64,000 nucleotides of DNA from Thermoplasmata archaeon (GTDB lineage Archaea > Thermoplasmatota > Thermoplasmata > Lutacidiplasmatales > SKW197): assembly GCA_026414225.1 (NCBI GenBank), contig JAOAJK010000003.1, forward strand, positions 62,001 through 126,000, given 5' to 3'. Of this stretch, positions 34,301 to 43,600 are shown piece after piece; positions within the stretch are counted from its first letter, which is position 1, and each line of letters opens with the position of its first letter. The position numbers were made by a program, and so were the translations under genes. The notes under the pieces are model-generated. The model searched no databases. It saw only the letters and a program-made list of their open reading frames with translations, and had not been told where the DNA came from.

Positions 34301-35641
34301 ATGCGGCTGAATGTGGATGATATAGTTGACCTTTACATTGCGACCGATGAACAGCTCCAGAACATTCTCCTCTCATATGTGGACAACATCAAAAATAAGG
34401 TCAATGCCAGGAACATTGAATTTGTATCAGGAGAAGTTCCAGGTGAATATGTGGTCGAGTGGAATCTAAGGGAGACCTCGCTAGTTCTCGGCATCACACC
34501 CCTGTACTTCAAATCGACCCTTGAGAAATTCATGGGGATACCCGGAATGACCCCCGAGCGCGGAAAAGCCCTGTTTAACGCCGGTTATGTCTCCCTTGAG
34601 AAATTAAAGACCGCTACAGTAGACGACCTCCAGAAGATACCCGGAATCGGGAAGACCTTTGCGAAAAAGATTGTTAGTTATTTTGCGGCTCCGCCTGCGG
34701 CTCAAAAACCAGAAACCCTGCCTGAAAAGAAGGTGGAAGCTGTAGAGGAGGAGCGGTTGCCAGCTGTTGAAAAGACAATTCCTGGAGGTATAGCTCCGTC
34801 TCCTGCACAGGAGAAACAAGCCCAGGCACAGACAGCAATTCCTGAGCCGAGCGAAAAGGAGAGGGAGAATTTTGTTCGCCTTATGATGACGAAATACACA
34901 ATCCCGGGGCTCGGACCTTCAAAGGCAAGAGCCCTCTATGATGCGGGCTACAGAACTGTCGAGATGCTGGCAAGTGCAAAAATTGAGGATCTAGCAAGGA
35001 TGCCTGCAATTGGAGAGAATCTCGCAAGGCGGATTCTGAGCTATCTATCTGAGTTCGGTGTCACGCCAGTGCAAGCCCCAGCAGAACCTGCTGCCAGCGT
35101 GCCTAAGACTGAACAGGTTGTGGAAAGCGGGGTGGAGAAAGTCGCGGAAAAGAGCGGTGGTGGAGAAATGGAGGAAAAGCCAGTCGAGTTCAGGCAGGGC
35201 TATTCTTACATAATCAAATGTGAACGGGCAGATAGAGCATACAAATATCTGAAAGATTATATGTCAAAGGCAAAACCGAAGGTAATCTGCGTCACCAGGG
35301 ACTACCCGGAAAAAATAAAGCAGAAATACGAACTTGAGGATGTTCCAATAATCTGGCTTTCGAATGTGGGCAAGGAAAATGCTGTGCGACCCAAGGACCT
35401 CGAAAAGCTCAGTTTAATTCTAGAACAATTCCTCTCGAAGAACAGGGATTCTGTTATATTCCTTGACGGAATTGAATATCTGATTACCAACAATAACTTC
35501 ATTACAGTGCTCCGCCTCATTCAATCGCTCAAGGACCAGATTGCAATTAACAATGCGATGCTTCTTATTCCGATAAATCCTGCAACGATGGAGGCATCCC
35601 AGTTCAACTTGATTGAGCGTGAAGTGGACGATGTAATCTAA
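31349..35641 (+). CDS. ileS: Isoleucyl-tRNA synthetase-like protein fused to two HhH domains and DUF835
   Basis: A continuous 1430-residue ORF. Residues 1 to about 1045 are a full-length class I synthetase of IleRS type: DGPPFATGIVHIGHARNKVLKD (HIGH at 55-58), GFDMHGVPIE, CPRCETAISDNEVDY, DWCISRQRYWGIPMPIW, VYIDSGVASWASLGYP. The KMSKS loop is degenerate: HGHVVDEKRKTVTNVSPN stands where DEKGRKMSKSLGN is expected. The editing domain is altered too (TPYPW for TTTPW; SPGMGTVEF for APGHGEED). Two helix-hairpin-helix units follow at about 1060 (IPGMTPERGKALFNAGY) and 1185 (IPGLGPSKARALYDAGY), joined by Pro/Ala/Glu-rich linkers. DUF835 ends the chain (1280-1430, FLDGIEYLITNNNF). Whether this is the only IleRS of the cell or a repurposed paralogue cannot be seen here. 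Confidence 0.88.
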   Translation: MLRDIQKEFNLQALEAKIFKYWEEQKIYTKIKKAREKSEKLYILDGPPFATGIVHIGHARNKVLKDVLIRYHMMNGKNVVAIPGFDMHGVPIELMLEQSLMLKGKKEIERFGLEKFIEKCRDFTLENKNKMIEEYKMLGIWFDWDRTYLTLSDAYIASVWWSIARAYERGFLVEMERVVPVCPRCETAISDNEVDYREIKVRGVYVMVPLKGRTDEFILAWTPYPWIVTGALAIAVNPETEYIKVKVKTGGEEHILITCKQNFEKVIGYRHYDSTEILDTIKGESLKGIEYIPPLLIEVPYHQEVKGEWVHKIVTSKRVQPVHTGAFFVSPGMGTVEFEIGQEYNLPVFNPFEIDGTFTSKIINKYARFRYDDANSLITRDLKDGEVLYAEVEEIVRAGHCWRCGSQLLHIPTRQWFIRTKGMRDRLLETSEGIKWMPPWVGTGRMYDFLSHLKDWCISRQRYWGIPMPIWKCSCGNTKVVSSIEELKTGRGFVEGQSLHIPSINNVVFTCDKCGKEMRRVEDTVDVYIDSGVASWASLGYPGKKEEFNALWPADIIVESIGQTKNWFFSQMVLSMIAFDKPPYQTVFAHGHVVDEKRKTVTNVSPNVDTPRNLAGRYGYDALRLYLLSKEPWQDLVYSEERIKGFYRSLSILWNCAVFANLYMRNDKVELRDLTYENVRDHLSTEDRWMLSRLENLKLQATSEMENFAYHKLWKIAERFIKGEFSRIYIKAVRERIRAKGLSHEKMAAYYTLAEVLSGLAKILAPLAPHVAEEIYLTYDARHESVFFEHYPAANKVLIDERIEKKMKIAMEIVKEINRARANAGIPSRIPLRRVIVKSDKEETFESAKDFEKLITQFVNARKVEILPLGKDWDELILEVVPNPSAIGLVYRQWASKIGHLLKLQSAKKIKEGIERGEYMLGIEGQLVRILPNMVSFKSKLPEKVVSAPITNGTIYVDLNFTEEDIVDSNIRSLVRIIMEMRKEMRLNVDDIVDLYIATDEQLQNILLSYVDNIKNKVNARNIEFVSGEVPGEYVVEWNLRETSLVLGITPLYFKSTLEKFMGIPGMTPERGKALFNAGYVSLEKLKTATVDDLQKIPGIGKTFAKKIVSYFAAPPAAQKPETLPEKKVEAVEEERLPAVEKTIPGGIAPSPAQEKQAQAQTAIPEPSEKERENFVRLMMTKYTIPGLGPSKARALYDAGYRTVEMLASAKIEDLARMPAIGENLARRILSYLSEFGVTPVQAPAEPAASVPKTEQVVESGVEKVAEKSGGGEMEEKPVEFRQGYSYIIKCERADRAYKYLKDYMSKAKPKVICVTRDYPEKIKQKYELEDVPIIWLSNVGKENAVRPKDLEKLSLILEQFLSKNRDSVIFLDGIEYLITNNNFITVLRLIQSLKDQIAINNAMLLIPINPATMEASQFNLIEREVDDVI

Positions 35642-35653
35642 TGGTGAATGAAT

Positions 35654-36532
35654 ATGGCAGAAGGAAAGAAAAGCACAATAAGAACCGAAGTGGTGCGGGC
35701 AATTACTGACCTCGTCAACGATAAGGAGGCGAGGGAACGAATCGACAAGGGAATCCTTGCCCATACGAAGGGGAGAGAGCACTGGATTTTGCATCTTCTT
35801 CTGAAGGCGCTTGAGGCCCAGCAGGAATACACAGAAACTGGAATGACCTATCTTCTTACCACTACAAACACGGTTTACAAGGACTTGGGTGCAAAAATTG
35901 AAGGTGTGAACAAGGAGATTGAGAATTCTATACCGAAAATTAAGGCAGAAGTAGGGGAAATCGAGGCAAAGAACTATGAGAGGCTCGTGGCGATGATTGA
36001 GGAGAGTTTCAAGAAGGTAAATGAGGGGCTCGGGAAAACCATCAACGAGAGCATTGGCAAAACTGCGGAGGCAATAAACACCCAGGCCCTTGAGACAAAA
36101 AATTTAACCCAGGCACTTTCAAGAGATGTGGCGGATACATTTAAGGTCGCTACCCAGGTGAGGTTGCTGATAAGCGAAAATATGCGAAAACTGAATGAGA
36201 TTGCCGAAGCACTGGAAAGAGGGGGTACCGGGGGCACTCCAGGTTCATCGGGGGAAATCTATCACGGGGCAGGAGACATAAAACCGTTGATTGAAAAAAT
36301 TGAGGGCAGAATTAATGAACTGAAGGGATTCGAGGAAAAGATGGACACAATGCTGAAGAGCGTGAACAAGCACATCGATGTAACTTCAATTGAGACCCAG
36401 CACAGAATTGAGAATTTGAGCAAGGGCCAGGTTGAAATCGTGCGGAGAGTTGAGGCCATTGAGAAAACCATGGCTGAACTGAAGGTAACGATGGAGTCGC
36501 TGAGAACGCTCTTACTCGAAATCAAAAAGTGA
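35654..36532 (+). CDS. Helical/coiled-coil protein, function unknown
   Basis: A 292-residue, mostly helical soluble protein. An N-terminal region (TIRTEVVRAITDLVNDKEARERIDKG, HWILHLLLKALEAQQEY) precedes two coiled-coil stretches, split by a short Gly-rich linker (RGGTGGTPGSSGE, about residue 195). The pattern of repeating IEKIEGRINELKGFEEKMD-type helices recalls methyl-accepting or bacterial scaffold proteins, but no signature is present. The start at ATG 35654 follows GGTGA by about eight bases; ATG 35648 is the alternative. It begins only 12 bases after the IleRS-DUF835 stop and is almost certainly co-transcribed, so it could be a partner of that fusion protein (inference). Confidence 0.72.
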   Translation: MAEGKKSTIRTEVVRAITDLVNDKEARERIDKGILAHTKGREHWILHLLLKALEAQQEYTETGMTYLLTTTNTVYKDLGAKIEGVNKEIENSIPKIKAEVGEIEAKNYERLVAMIEESFKKVNEGLGKTINESIGKTAEAINTQALETKNLTQALSRDVADTFKVATQVRLLISENMRKLNEIAEALERGGTGGTPGSSGEIYHGAGDIKPLIEKIEGRINELKGFEEKMDTMLKSVNKHIDVTSIETQHRIENLSKGQVEIVRRVEAIEKTMAELKVTMESLRTLLLEIKK

Positions 36533-36536
36533 AAGT

Positions 36537-38414
36537 ATGATCTATGAGGAAATTCTCCAGCATCTCTATGCTTTAACCAGGTTTGGGACCAAACTCAACC
36601 TTGATAACATTGCATGTTTGCTTGAGAAGCTTGGAAACCCTGAAAAAAAATTCAGGACGGTGCATGTCACTGGGAGCAAGGGGAAGGGTTCGGTTTGTGC
36701 CTTCCTTCATTCAGTTTTAAAAGCTGCAGGGTTTAAAACGGGACTTTACACCTCCCCACATCTCATAGAGTTTAATGAGAGAATTGTAGTAAACGGGGAA
36801 AAAATTCCAAAGGAGAAGGTTGTGGAATACTATAACATGATAAGGGACATTGTCGGGGGGATGGTGGCCCAAGATAGAACAAAGCAAGTTACATTTTTTG
36901 AATTCACCACAGCCATGGCATTCAAATATTTTGCGGATTTGAAGGTGGATTATGCGGTTGTGGAGGTTGGGCTTGGGGGACGGCTCGACGCCACGAATGT
37001 GATTTTCCCTGATTGTTGTATCATCACGAATGTTGAACTCGAGCATACCAATGTGCTCGGCAAAACAATTGAAAAGATTGCGAGGGAGAAGGCAGGAATA
37101 ATAAAGCCAGGTGTGCCAGTGGTAACTGCTGCAACTGGTAGAGCTCTGAAGGTGATTGAGGAAGTTGCGAGGTTGAATAATTCGGAAGTGCTTTTGCTGA
37201 AGAAGGAGATGATTGAGATAAAGGAGAACAGGAAATTTTCGGTGCGATATGGGGACTGGTCTCTCGAAGATCTCGAGATCTCACTGTCAGGGAATTTTCA
37301 GTTTGAAAATGCAGCCCTCGCTGTGCTTTGCGCAAAGGTGCTAGGGATAGACGAGAGAAGCATAAGGGAGGGGCTAGAAACTGCTGTATGGCGTGGACGA
37401 TTTGAGAAGGTGCATCAGAACCCTGATGTGATTGTTGACTGTGCCCACACACCCAGAAGTGCAGAGGCGCTTGTGGAATCACTTGCGGCAAACTATGACA
37501 GGGTTAATTTTGTTTTCGGGGTATTTAAGGATAAGCGGAAAGGGAAGATTTTGAGAACGCTCTCGAGAATAGGGAGTGAGATAATAATCACTGAGCCGGA
37601 TTCTCCCAGGGCCGAGAAAGCTGAGAGAGTGAAAAGGATCGCTGAGAAATACTTTAGAAAGGTTGAGGTCATGCAGAGGGAGCAGGCGTTTGCCGCAATC
37701 CTCTCGAGGCAAGGTGTCTGGTGCATTTGCGGTTCCGTGTATCTTGCTGGTGACGCTCTTGCGTTCTTTGAAAAACAGAAATCCGAACGGGTCCCGGAAA
37801 ATACTGGAATCGACTGGTATAAGCTTGTGGAGACCCTTGAGAAAACCTACGGAGATGCTGGGCATTACGATGACCCCTTCAGGGTACTGGTTGCAACGAT
37901 TCTGTCCCAGCGCACAAAGGACGAGGTCACCTATCCGAGGGCTGAGGCATTATTTGCAAGGTATCCAGATGCCCTATCAATTGCAAGGGCAAAGCCGGAA
38001 GAAATTGCGGAAATAATCAGGCCAGTTGGGTTTTATAATATCAAGGCACGGAAGATTATAGAGGTGGCCAGGATTGTTGTGAACACCTACAATGGGAAGG
38101 TGCCAGATAGTATGGATGCGCTTTTGAAATTGCCAGGAGTGGGAAGAAAAACCGCAAACTGCGTGCTCGTGTTCGGGTTCGGAAAGGATGCCCTGCCCGT
38201 GGACACCCATGTCCATCGTATTTCGAACAGGATGGGTGTGATAAATACTGAGAACCCCGAAGAAACCGAAAATGCGTTGAAGCGGGTGGTCCCGAAACCA
38301 TTGTGGAAAAAAATTAACTACTTGTTTGTGGAGCACGGGAAGAATGTTTGCAAGCCAGTAAAACCAGGATGCGAAAGATGCCAGATTGCGGGATTCTGTG
38401 GGAGGAGAGTGTAG
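36537..38414 (+). CDS. FolC-type Mur ligase fused to endonuclease III
   Basis: A 625-residue bifunctional protein. Residues 1 to about 415 are a folylpolyglutamate/dihydrofolate synthase-like Mur ligase: VHVTGSKGKGSVCAFLHSVL (P-loop), GLYTSPHLIEFNERI, VEVGLGGRLDATNV, then VIVDCAHTPRSAEALV. From about 422 an endonuclease III follows: ILSQRTKD, LPGVGRKTANCVL (helix-hairpin-helix with catalytic Lys), PVDTHVHRISNRMG (catalytic Asp), and CKPVKPGCERCQIAGFC, the C-x6-C-x2-C-x5-C iron-sulfur site. Both active sites look complete. Endonuclease III removes oxidised pyrimidines. In archaea the ligase could extend folate, coenzyme F420 or a methanopterin-type cofactor. The two activities have no obvious link. 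Confidence 0.9.
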   Translation: MIYEEILQHLYALTRFGTKLNLDNIACLLEKLGNPEKKFRTVHVTGSKGKGSVCAFLHSVLKAAGFKTGLYTSPHLIEFNERIVVNGEKIPKEKVVEYYNMIRDIVGGMVAQDRTKQVTFFEFTTAMAFKYFADLKVDYAVVEVGLGGRLDATNVIFPDCCIITNVELEHTNVLGKTIEKIAREKAGIIKPGVPVVTAATGRALKVIEEVARLNNSEVLLLKKEMIEIKENRKFSVRYGDWSLEDLEISLSGNFQFENAALAVLCAKVLGIDERSIREGLETAVWRGRFEKVHQNPDVIVDCAHTPRSAEALVESLAANYDRVNFVFGVFKDKRKGKILRTLSRIGSEIIITEPDSPRAEKAERVKRIAEKYFRKVEVMQREQAFAAILSRQGVWCICGSVYLAGDALAFFEKQKSERVPENTGIDWYKLVETLEKTYGDAGHYDDPFRVLVATILSQRTKDEVTYPRAEALFARYPDALSIARAKPEEIAEIIRPVGFYNIKARKIIEVARIVVNTYNGKVPDSMDALLKLPGVGRKTANCVLVFGFGKDALPVDTHVHRISNRMGVINTENPEETENALKRVVPKPLWKKINYLFVEHGKNVCKPVKPGCERCQIAGFCGRRV

Positions 38415-38577
38415 GGAAAACACAGGATGCTGTGTTGTGTAATTATATGTCCATCTCTTATTCTAAAAAAGCATCCTCAAACTATAAAAAGATAGAAAGA
38501 AGAGCATGAGATAGATAGTGAAAGATCACATACTCCACTTACTTCTTTATGCAACACAGCAACGCAGGCGGAAATCC

Positions 38578-38585
38578 TTTATATC
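38578..38585 (+). promoter_or_regulatory. TATA box for pgk
   Basis: The sequence gaaatcctttatatctctc lies 35-42 bases before the ATG at 38620. AAGGAGG at 38606-38612 is between them, so the mRNA has a short leader with a strong ribosome site. Confidence 0.6.
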
Positions 38586-38619
38586 TCTCTCTTTTTCTTG
38601 AAGATAAGGAGGCAAAACC

Positions 38620-39810
38620 ATGATGCACAAAAAGACAATACGGGATGTTGATGTGAAAGGAAAGCGGGTGCTGGTGCGCGTAGATTTCAACGTGCCGCTC
38701 GATAAGACCACCTTCGCAGTGAAGGACGACACGAGAATCAAGGAGGCGCTACCCACAATAAAGTACCTGATGGAGCACGGGGCCAAGACAATCCTCGTTT
38801 CCCACTTGGGCAGACCTAAGGGAAAGGACCAGAACCTGAAAATGGACAATGTGGCGAAGAAGCTGGAAGAATTGCTCGGAAAACCTGTGATGAAGCTCGA
38901 TGACACCGTGGGAGATGCAGTGAAAGGCGCGGTTGCAAAGATGAAGGAGGGCGATGTGTGCCTTCTCGAGAATGTGAGGTTTTACCCGGAGGAAGAAAAG
39001 AATGACCCGGAGTTCTCCAAAAAACTGGCTGAGCTGGCAGACCTCTATGTGAACGATGCGTTTGGCACTGCCCACAGGGCCCACTCCTCGACTGCCGGCG
39101 TTGCCCAGTTTCTCCCTGCAGTTGCTGGCTTCCTGATTGAGAAGGAGGTGACAGTGATGGGTAAGGCCCTCTCAAACCCGGAAAAACCGTTTATAGCGGT
39201 GCTCGGCGGGGCTAAGGTTTCCGATAAAATCGGAGTAATAGAGAATCTGCTTCCAAAAGTGAATGCAATTCTGATAGGCGGTGCAATGGCCTTCACATTC
39301 TTGAAGGCAAAGGGATACACAGTTGGCAAATCCCTGGTTGAGGATGACAAGCTCGGCGTCGCCACGGAAATAATGAAGAAGGCGGAGGAGAAAGGCGTGA
39401 AGCTCCATCTACCCGTTGATGTAGTGGTTGCAGACAAACCTGATGACACTGCAACTGTCGTGAAGACTGTAAAGGTCGGGGAGATACCTGCAGACCTCGT
39501 GGGTGTCGACATTGGCCCGGAAACTGCAAAGATTTTCAGCGGGGTAATAGTGAATGCGAAAACAGTAATCTGGAATGGACCGATGGGCGTTTTCGAGGCA
39601 AAGAAATTCAGGGAGGGCACAAGAGCCATCGCCGAAGCCCTTTCAAAGGTGAAGGGCACAACCATTGTCGGTGGTGGCGACAGTGCTTCGGCAATCCAGA
39701 AGCTTGGATTTGGAGATAAGGTCTCCCACATTTCCACTGGTGGTGGGGCCAGCCTTGAATTCCTGGAGGGCCGAGAACTTCCCGGAATTGCGGTCCTCCA
39801 GAACAAATAA
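38620..39810 (+). CDS. pgk: Phosphoglycerate kinase
   Basis: A 396-residue PGK that interconverts 1,3-bisphosphoglycerate + ADP and 3-phosphoglycerate + ATP. Family marks are [30 protein letters not shown], the ATP-binding [18 protein letters not shown] and the C-terminal [10 protein letters not shown] and [13 protein letters not shown]. The start has AAGGAGG seven bases upstream (MMHKKT). With type II GAPDH at 53 kb and PEPCK at 50.7 kb it covers the lower gluconeogenic route. It stands alone in its transcript, with an oligo-T stretch directly after the stop. Confidence 0.97.
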   Translation: MMHKKTIRDVDVKGKRVLVRVDFNVPLDKTTFAVKDDTRIKEALPTIKYLMEHGAKTILVSHLGRPKGKDQNLKMDNVAKKLEELLGKPVMKLDDTVGDAVKGAVAKMKEGDVCLLENVRFYPEEEKNDPEFSKKLAELADLYVNDAFGTAHRAHSSTAGVAQFLPAVAGFLIEKEVTVMGKALSNPEKPFIAVLGGAKVSDKIGVIENLLPKVNAILIGGAMAFTFLKAKGYTVGKSLVEDDKLGVATEIMKKAEEKGVKLHLPVDVVVADKPDDTATVVKTVKVGEIPADLVGVDIGPETAKIFSGVIVNAKTVIWNGPMGVFEAKKFREGTRAIAEALSKVKGTTIVGGGDSASAIQKLGFGDKVSHISTGGGASLEFLEGRELPGIAVLQNK

Positions 39811-39813
39811 TCT

Positions 39814-39828
39814 CTTTTTTTCCTTTTT
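39814..39828 (+). terminator. Oligo-T terminator after pgk
   Basis: Right after the pgk stop the sequence is tctctttttttcctttttatg: T8 then T5, ending at the truA ATG. This fits archaeal oligo-T termination, but the short gap means truA may depend on read-through. Confidence 0.4.
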
Positions 39829-40638
39829 ATGAGAATTGCGGTTAAATTTGGATACGATGGGACTTTGTTTCATGGTTATCAGCGGCAGAAGAATGCTGAA
39901 ACAGTCGAGGGCAAAATCCTCAATTTTCTTCTGGAGAAACAGATTCTAATCGAAAAACCCGGATTTGCAAGTGCTTCTAGAACAGATGCAGGCGTGTCCG
40001 CCCTCGGCAATGTAATTGCGTTCAATACAATGGAAAAGCCAGAAAAAATTCTCGGAATGCTCAACACGGTCTCTGACGCAATCTGGTTCCTTGGCTATGC
40101 AATCGTGCCTGAAAAATTCAATCCAAGACATGCAAAGGAACGCTGGTATCGGTATTTTCTTTCAAAGAGGAACTGGAGGGACAGGGGGAAACTTGAGCAG
40201 GCACTTTCCGTTTTTACCGGTGTTCATGATTTCCGGAATTTTGCAAGACCATCCGAGCGAAAAACATTGAGGGAGATATTCAAGATAGATGTTTCTGATG
40301 CCGATTCCTTCTGGGTCATAGACCTCCACGGCACAAGTTTTCTCTGGGGGATGGCGCGGAAAATCATCGGAGCAGTTGAAGAGCTAGCTACTGGCAGGAT
40401 TACCGAACACCAGATTTTGGAGGCCCTGAATGCTAGAACGAGCATTGATTTTCCACTTGCTCCACCAGAGTTCCTTATTCTTATGGATGTGCGGTATGAC
40501 TTTGAGTTTGTTGCATCCGAGACTGTGAAAAGGAGATTGCAGAAAAAGATTGAAAAAAAATTCAGAACTCTGGTAGTAGAAAATGAGATATATAGAAATT
40601 TGAGGAAAATGGTTTCAGGATCTTTTTCTCCAGAGTAG
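39829..40638 (+). CDS. truA: tRNA pseudouridine synthase TruA
   Basis: A 269-residue TruA/Pus3-type enzyme that makes pseudouridine at positions 38-40 of the tRNA anticodon arm. MRIAVKFGYDGTLFHGYQRQ, the catalytic Asp in SASRTDAGVSALGNV, HDFRNFARPS and FLWGMARKIIGAVEELATG are family marks. No clear ribosome site precedes the ATG; oligo-T lies there. The last 24 bases overlap the end of the convergent protease gene, the longest tail overlap in the window. Confidence 0.94.
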   Translation: MRIAVKFGYDGTLFHGYQRQKNAETVEGKILNFLLEKQILIEKPGFASASRTDAGVSALGNVIAFNTMEKPEKILGMLNTVSDAIWFLGYAIVPEKFNPRHAKERWYRYFLSKRNWRDRGKLEQALSVFTGVHDFRNFARPSERKTLREIFKIDVSDADSFWVIDLHGTSFLWGMARKIIGAVEELATGRITEHQILEALNARTSIDFPLAPPEFLILMDVRYDFEFVASETVKRRLQKKIEKKFRTLVVENEIYRNLRKMVSGSFSPE

Positions 40639-43600
40639 CACTAGACCGAGCATGAGCAGAATGATGTAGGGCAATGGAGAATACTGGATTTCGGTCACAG
40701 GTGCATCGGACAGGGAGAGCATCACGATGTCGTTGTCGTTGTTGGCAGTGTATTCACCAATCCCAGTCCATGTGCCCCCTTTATAGTAAATCTGGGAATA
40801 GAAGATGTCTGGCATGTATCCATTTTCCCTTGCACTCAGGGCTCTGGGGACGCTTCTGGGTATCGAGTCGGCAGTCAGGTATGTATCTGTAGAAACCGTT
40901 GTGAAGTTTGTGAGGGTTGAAATCACCCGCAGGTTCAGTGCCGAGTAGGGATTGTCCAGGTCACCGAAAACCAGCCAGAGTTTGCCATTTCCTTCTGCCA
41001 GCGAGGGTTCTGGAGAGTAAGAGGTGGAGTTTCCGAAAGGTCCGAGTGTGTTTGACCAGGTTCCACCAGCATAATCGTAATACTTCAGGTAGATTCTGAA
41101 GATACCTGATTGCTGTCTATCGCTTGCCCAGGCAAACCATACCTTGCCGTAGGAATCCTCAAAAAGGCCAGGATAGTAATTGTTTCCAGAAGAGTTTGTT
41201 TCGAGCGACCCGTGTGTCCAGGTGCTTCCATCATACTTTGCATACTTTATCGTTCTGTTGAGAGCAGAGCCCGTGCCCTGCGGGTTTCTTGAATAATAAG
41301 CCACCCAGGAATTACCATGGGAGTCGGTAAGTGAGTCAACCAGATAGTTTGCATAGTTTGTGTCAAGGTTGGGAAGCACCGCGGCACTGGTGAAACTCGC
41401 AGGGTTGTTTGGATTGCTAGAACGAACATACTTTATGTCCCAGTATCCATACTGGCTGTTGACAACCCTCAGGTCCTTGTAGAGCACCCAGATATAGCCA
41501 TTTTTGTCAACAAAAACACTCGGTTCATCCACCGTTGGCTGGGTGGAGTCCGAGGCACTGGCAACCAATCTATCCGTGGTCCAGGCCCCTCCTATAGTCT
41601 TGTAATTTACCCGTATATCCTTCCCGTTAAGCCAGGCAACAATAAGGTGATTCCCGCCGTCCGCCGCAATTGCTGGCTTGCTCACAATTCCCGCGGTAGT
41701 GCTCACCTTCTCCTTCTGCCAGATGATGCAGTCAGAGGAATACTTCAGCCAGATTTCAGGAGTCCCGTTTTCCTCGGACACATACACGATGTAAGTTACT
41801 CCGTTGTGTCTCAGCACATCTAAATCTGACTGGGATTTGTTCTCGGTTGCAACACACATCGGTGCCAGAGGAACTCTGTCACTCACTACCAGCTTGTAAA
41901 TTATGCAGCTCTTGATGCTCGTATTTGTCTGGGAGGTCACAGTAAACTTGATTTCATAGGTGCCTAGGGCTACGGTACTGCCAACGTTTACATTTGCAGA
42001 AAGCAGGTGCGAGTTCATCGATGCAACGGTGACAGAGTTCTGGGAGGGTGTTACTGTAACACCAGGCGGCGCCCATGTGGATATCTGAAGGGTATCTTGA
42101 GCTGTACCCATGTTCCAGACATTGAAATTTACGGTGGTGGAATCCCCGTTTCTCAAAATCAGGTACCATTTCTCGCTTGAAGTTATGCCCACCGATACGG
42201 CCTCACTGGGTCCAAGGGCGGCCGTGGCGACCATTGCAAATTTCTGGGGGCCCTGGGAAATTGTTTGAGCCCTGACTTCAAAGGTCCATGTGCCGGTTGC
42301 GGGTTCCTTCACATACACATTCTCAACGGTGTTCACATTATCCGTAGTTGAGGGATTGGGAGTAGACCAGGAGTTCGTGAACTTGTTACCGTAGTACTTG
42401 GTGCCGTTGGGGGCGGTAACGACCAGGTTGAGGTCATTGTCCAGCTTGCTTCCGAGAGGGAAGAAGCCACCAGCGGGGGGATCTGTCCATACAAGGGTTA
42501 CCCTCAGCGGGACAGAGGAATTATAAATCTGAACGGTTGTTGTGGAGCTTGCTCCCTGGCTTAAACCAGTTGTGTTGTCCCAGTATCTCATTGTGGCTGG
42601 TGGTTGCGGGAACAGCACATTCCTCAAATTTATTCTCCCCCAGCCCTGGTCGTTGCTTGGATACCCGTAGCCAAGGTCAACTGCACTGTTTATTGCAGAC
42701 GCTTTAAGCAGAGCCCCAGAAGGCGTGACACCTTTGTTAACATAATATTCCCTGATGAGTGCCAGGGCACCCGCAGTCAGGGGGGTCGCCATCGAAGTTC
42801 CACCCATGAAGCAGTAGTCCTCAACCCCGTCGTGGTCCGCGTCCCAGGGCAAGTGGCCCCATGAAATATCGCTGGACATCTGGGTTGACCTTGCGGAGAG
42901 AATCCAGGTGCCTGGTGCAACCACATCTGGCTTTATTCTGTTATCCGAAGTTGGGCCCCGTGAGGAAAACGAGGCAATCTGTGAGGGATTATCTGAATCC
43001 CCGCCATACTCGGGTCTCAGATTTTCCGAGGCACCGACAGTGAGAGGATTGGTGGCGAGCCCTGGGCTGGCTACTGTGCTGCTTCCGGGACCAGAGTTTC
43101 CTGCAGCAAACACAAAAATGGTGTCATTATGGGTCCACATAAATTCATCAATCGGCGGAGAAGTGGTGTCAAGCCCAAACAGAGGCGTTCCACCCCAGCT
43201 GTTCGAGGAAATTCTTGCGCCTGCGTTATAAAAATCGTTAAGTCCTGAGCTTAACCAGCTACTTATTCCACCGAGCGACCCATCTGTGTTGGCAACATTC
43301 TGCACATAAATTTTGGCCCTCGGTGCACTTCCAGCAAAGGAGTTGTCAAAGTTATCATCCAATGTAGAAAAACCCTGGTAAACCTCTGAAAGATAACCGT
43401 TGCCTAGAATTGAGCCAGCGCAATGAGTTCCGTGTCCCACGGTATCCGTGGAGGCACTCCCATAGTTTTTGAAGGCCACAACCCTACCCTGAAAGTCCTC
43501 ATGGAGTGTGGCATTGTTCTGGGTATCTAGGCCCGTGTCCGCAATTGCCACAATCTGGTTGGTTCCGAGGAGATTTCTCCCAAGTGCGTTTCTCTCGCCT

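Noticed and set aside
34700-35190. Possible gene junction between IleRS and DUF835
   Set aside because: The low-complexity Pro/Ala/Glu segments looked like a possible frameshift or fused intergenic region, but the frame is open throughout, HhH units flank them, and no internal start with a ribosome site precedes DUF835. I treat it as a linker.
39045-39806. 253-codon minus-strand frame inside pgk
   Set aside because: It is antisense to a textbook PGK gene and shows low-complexity Pro/Ser/Thr-rich translation.
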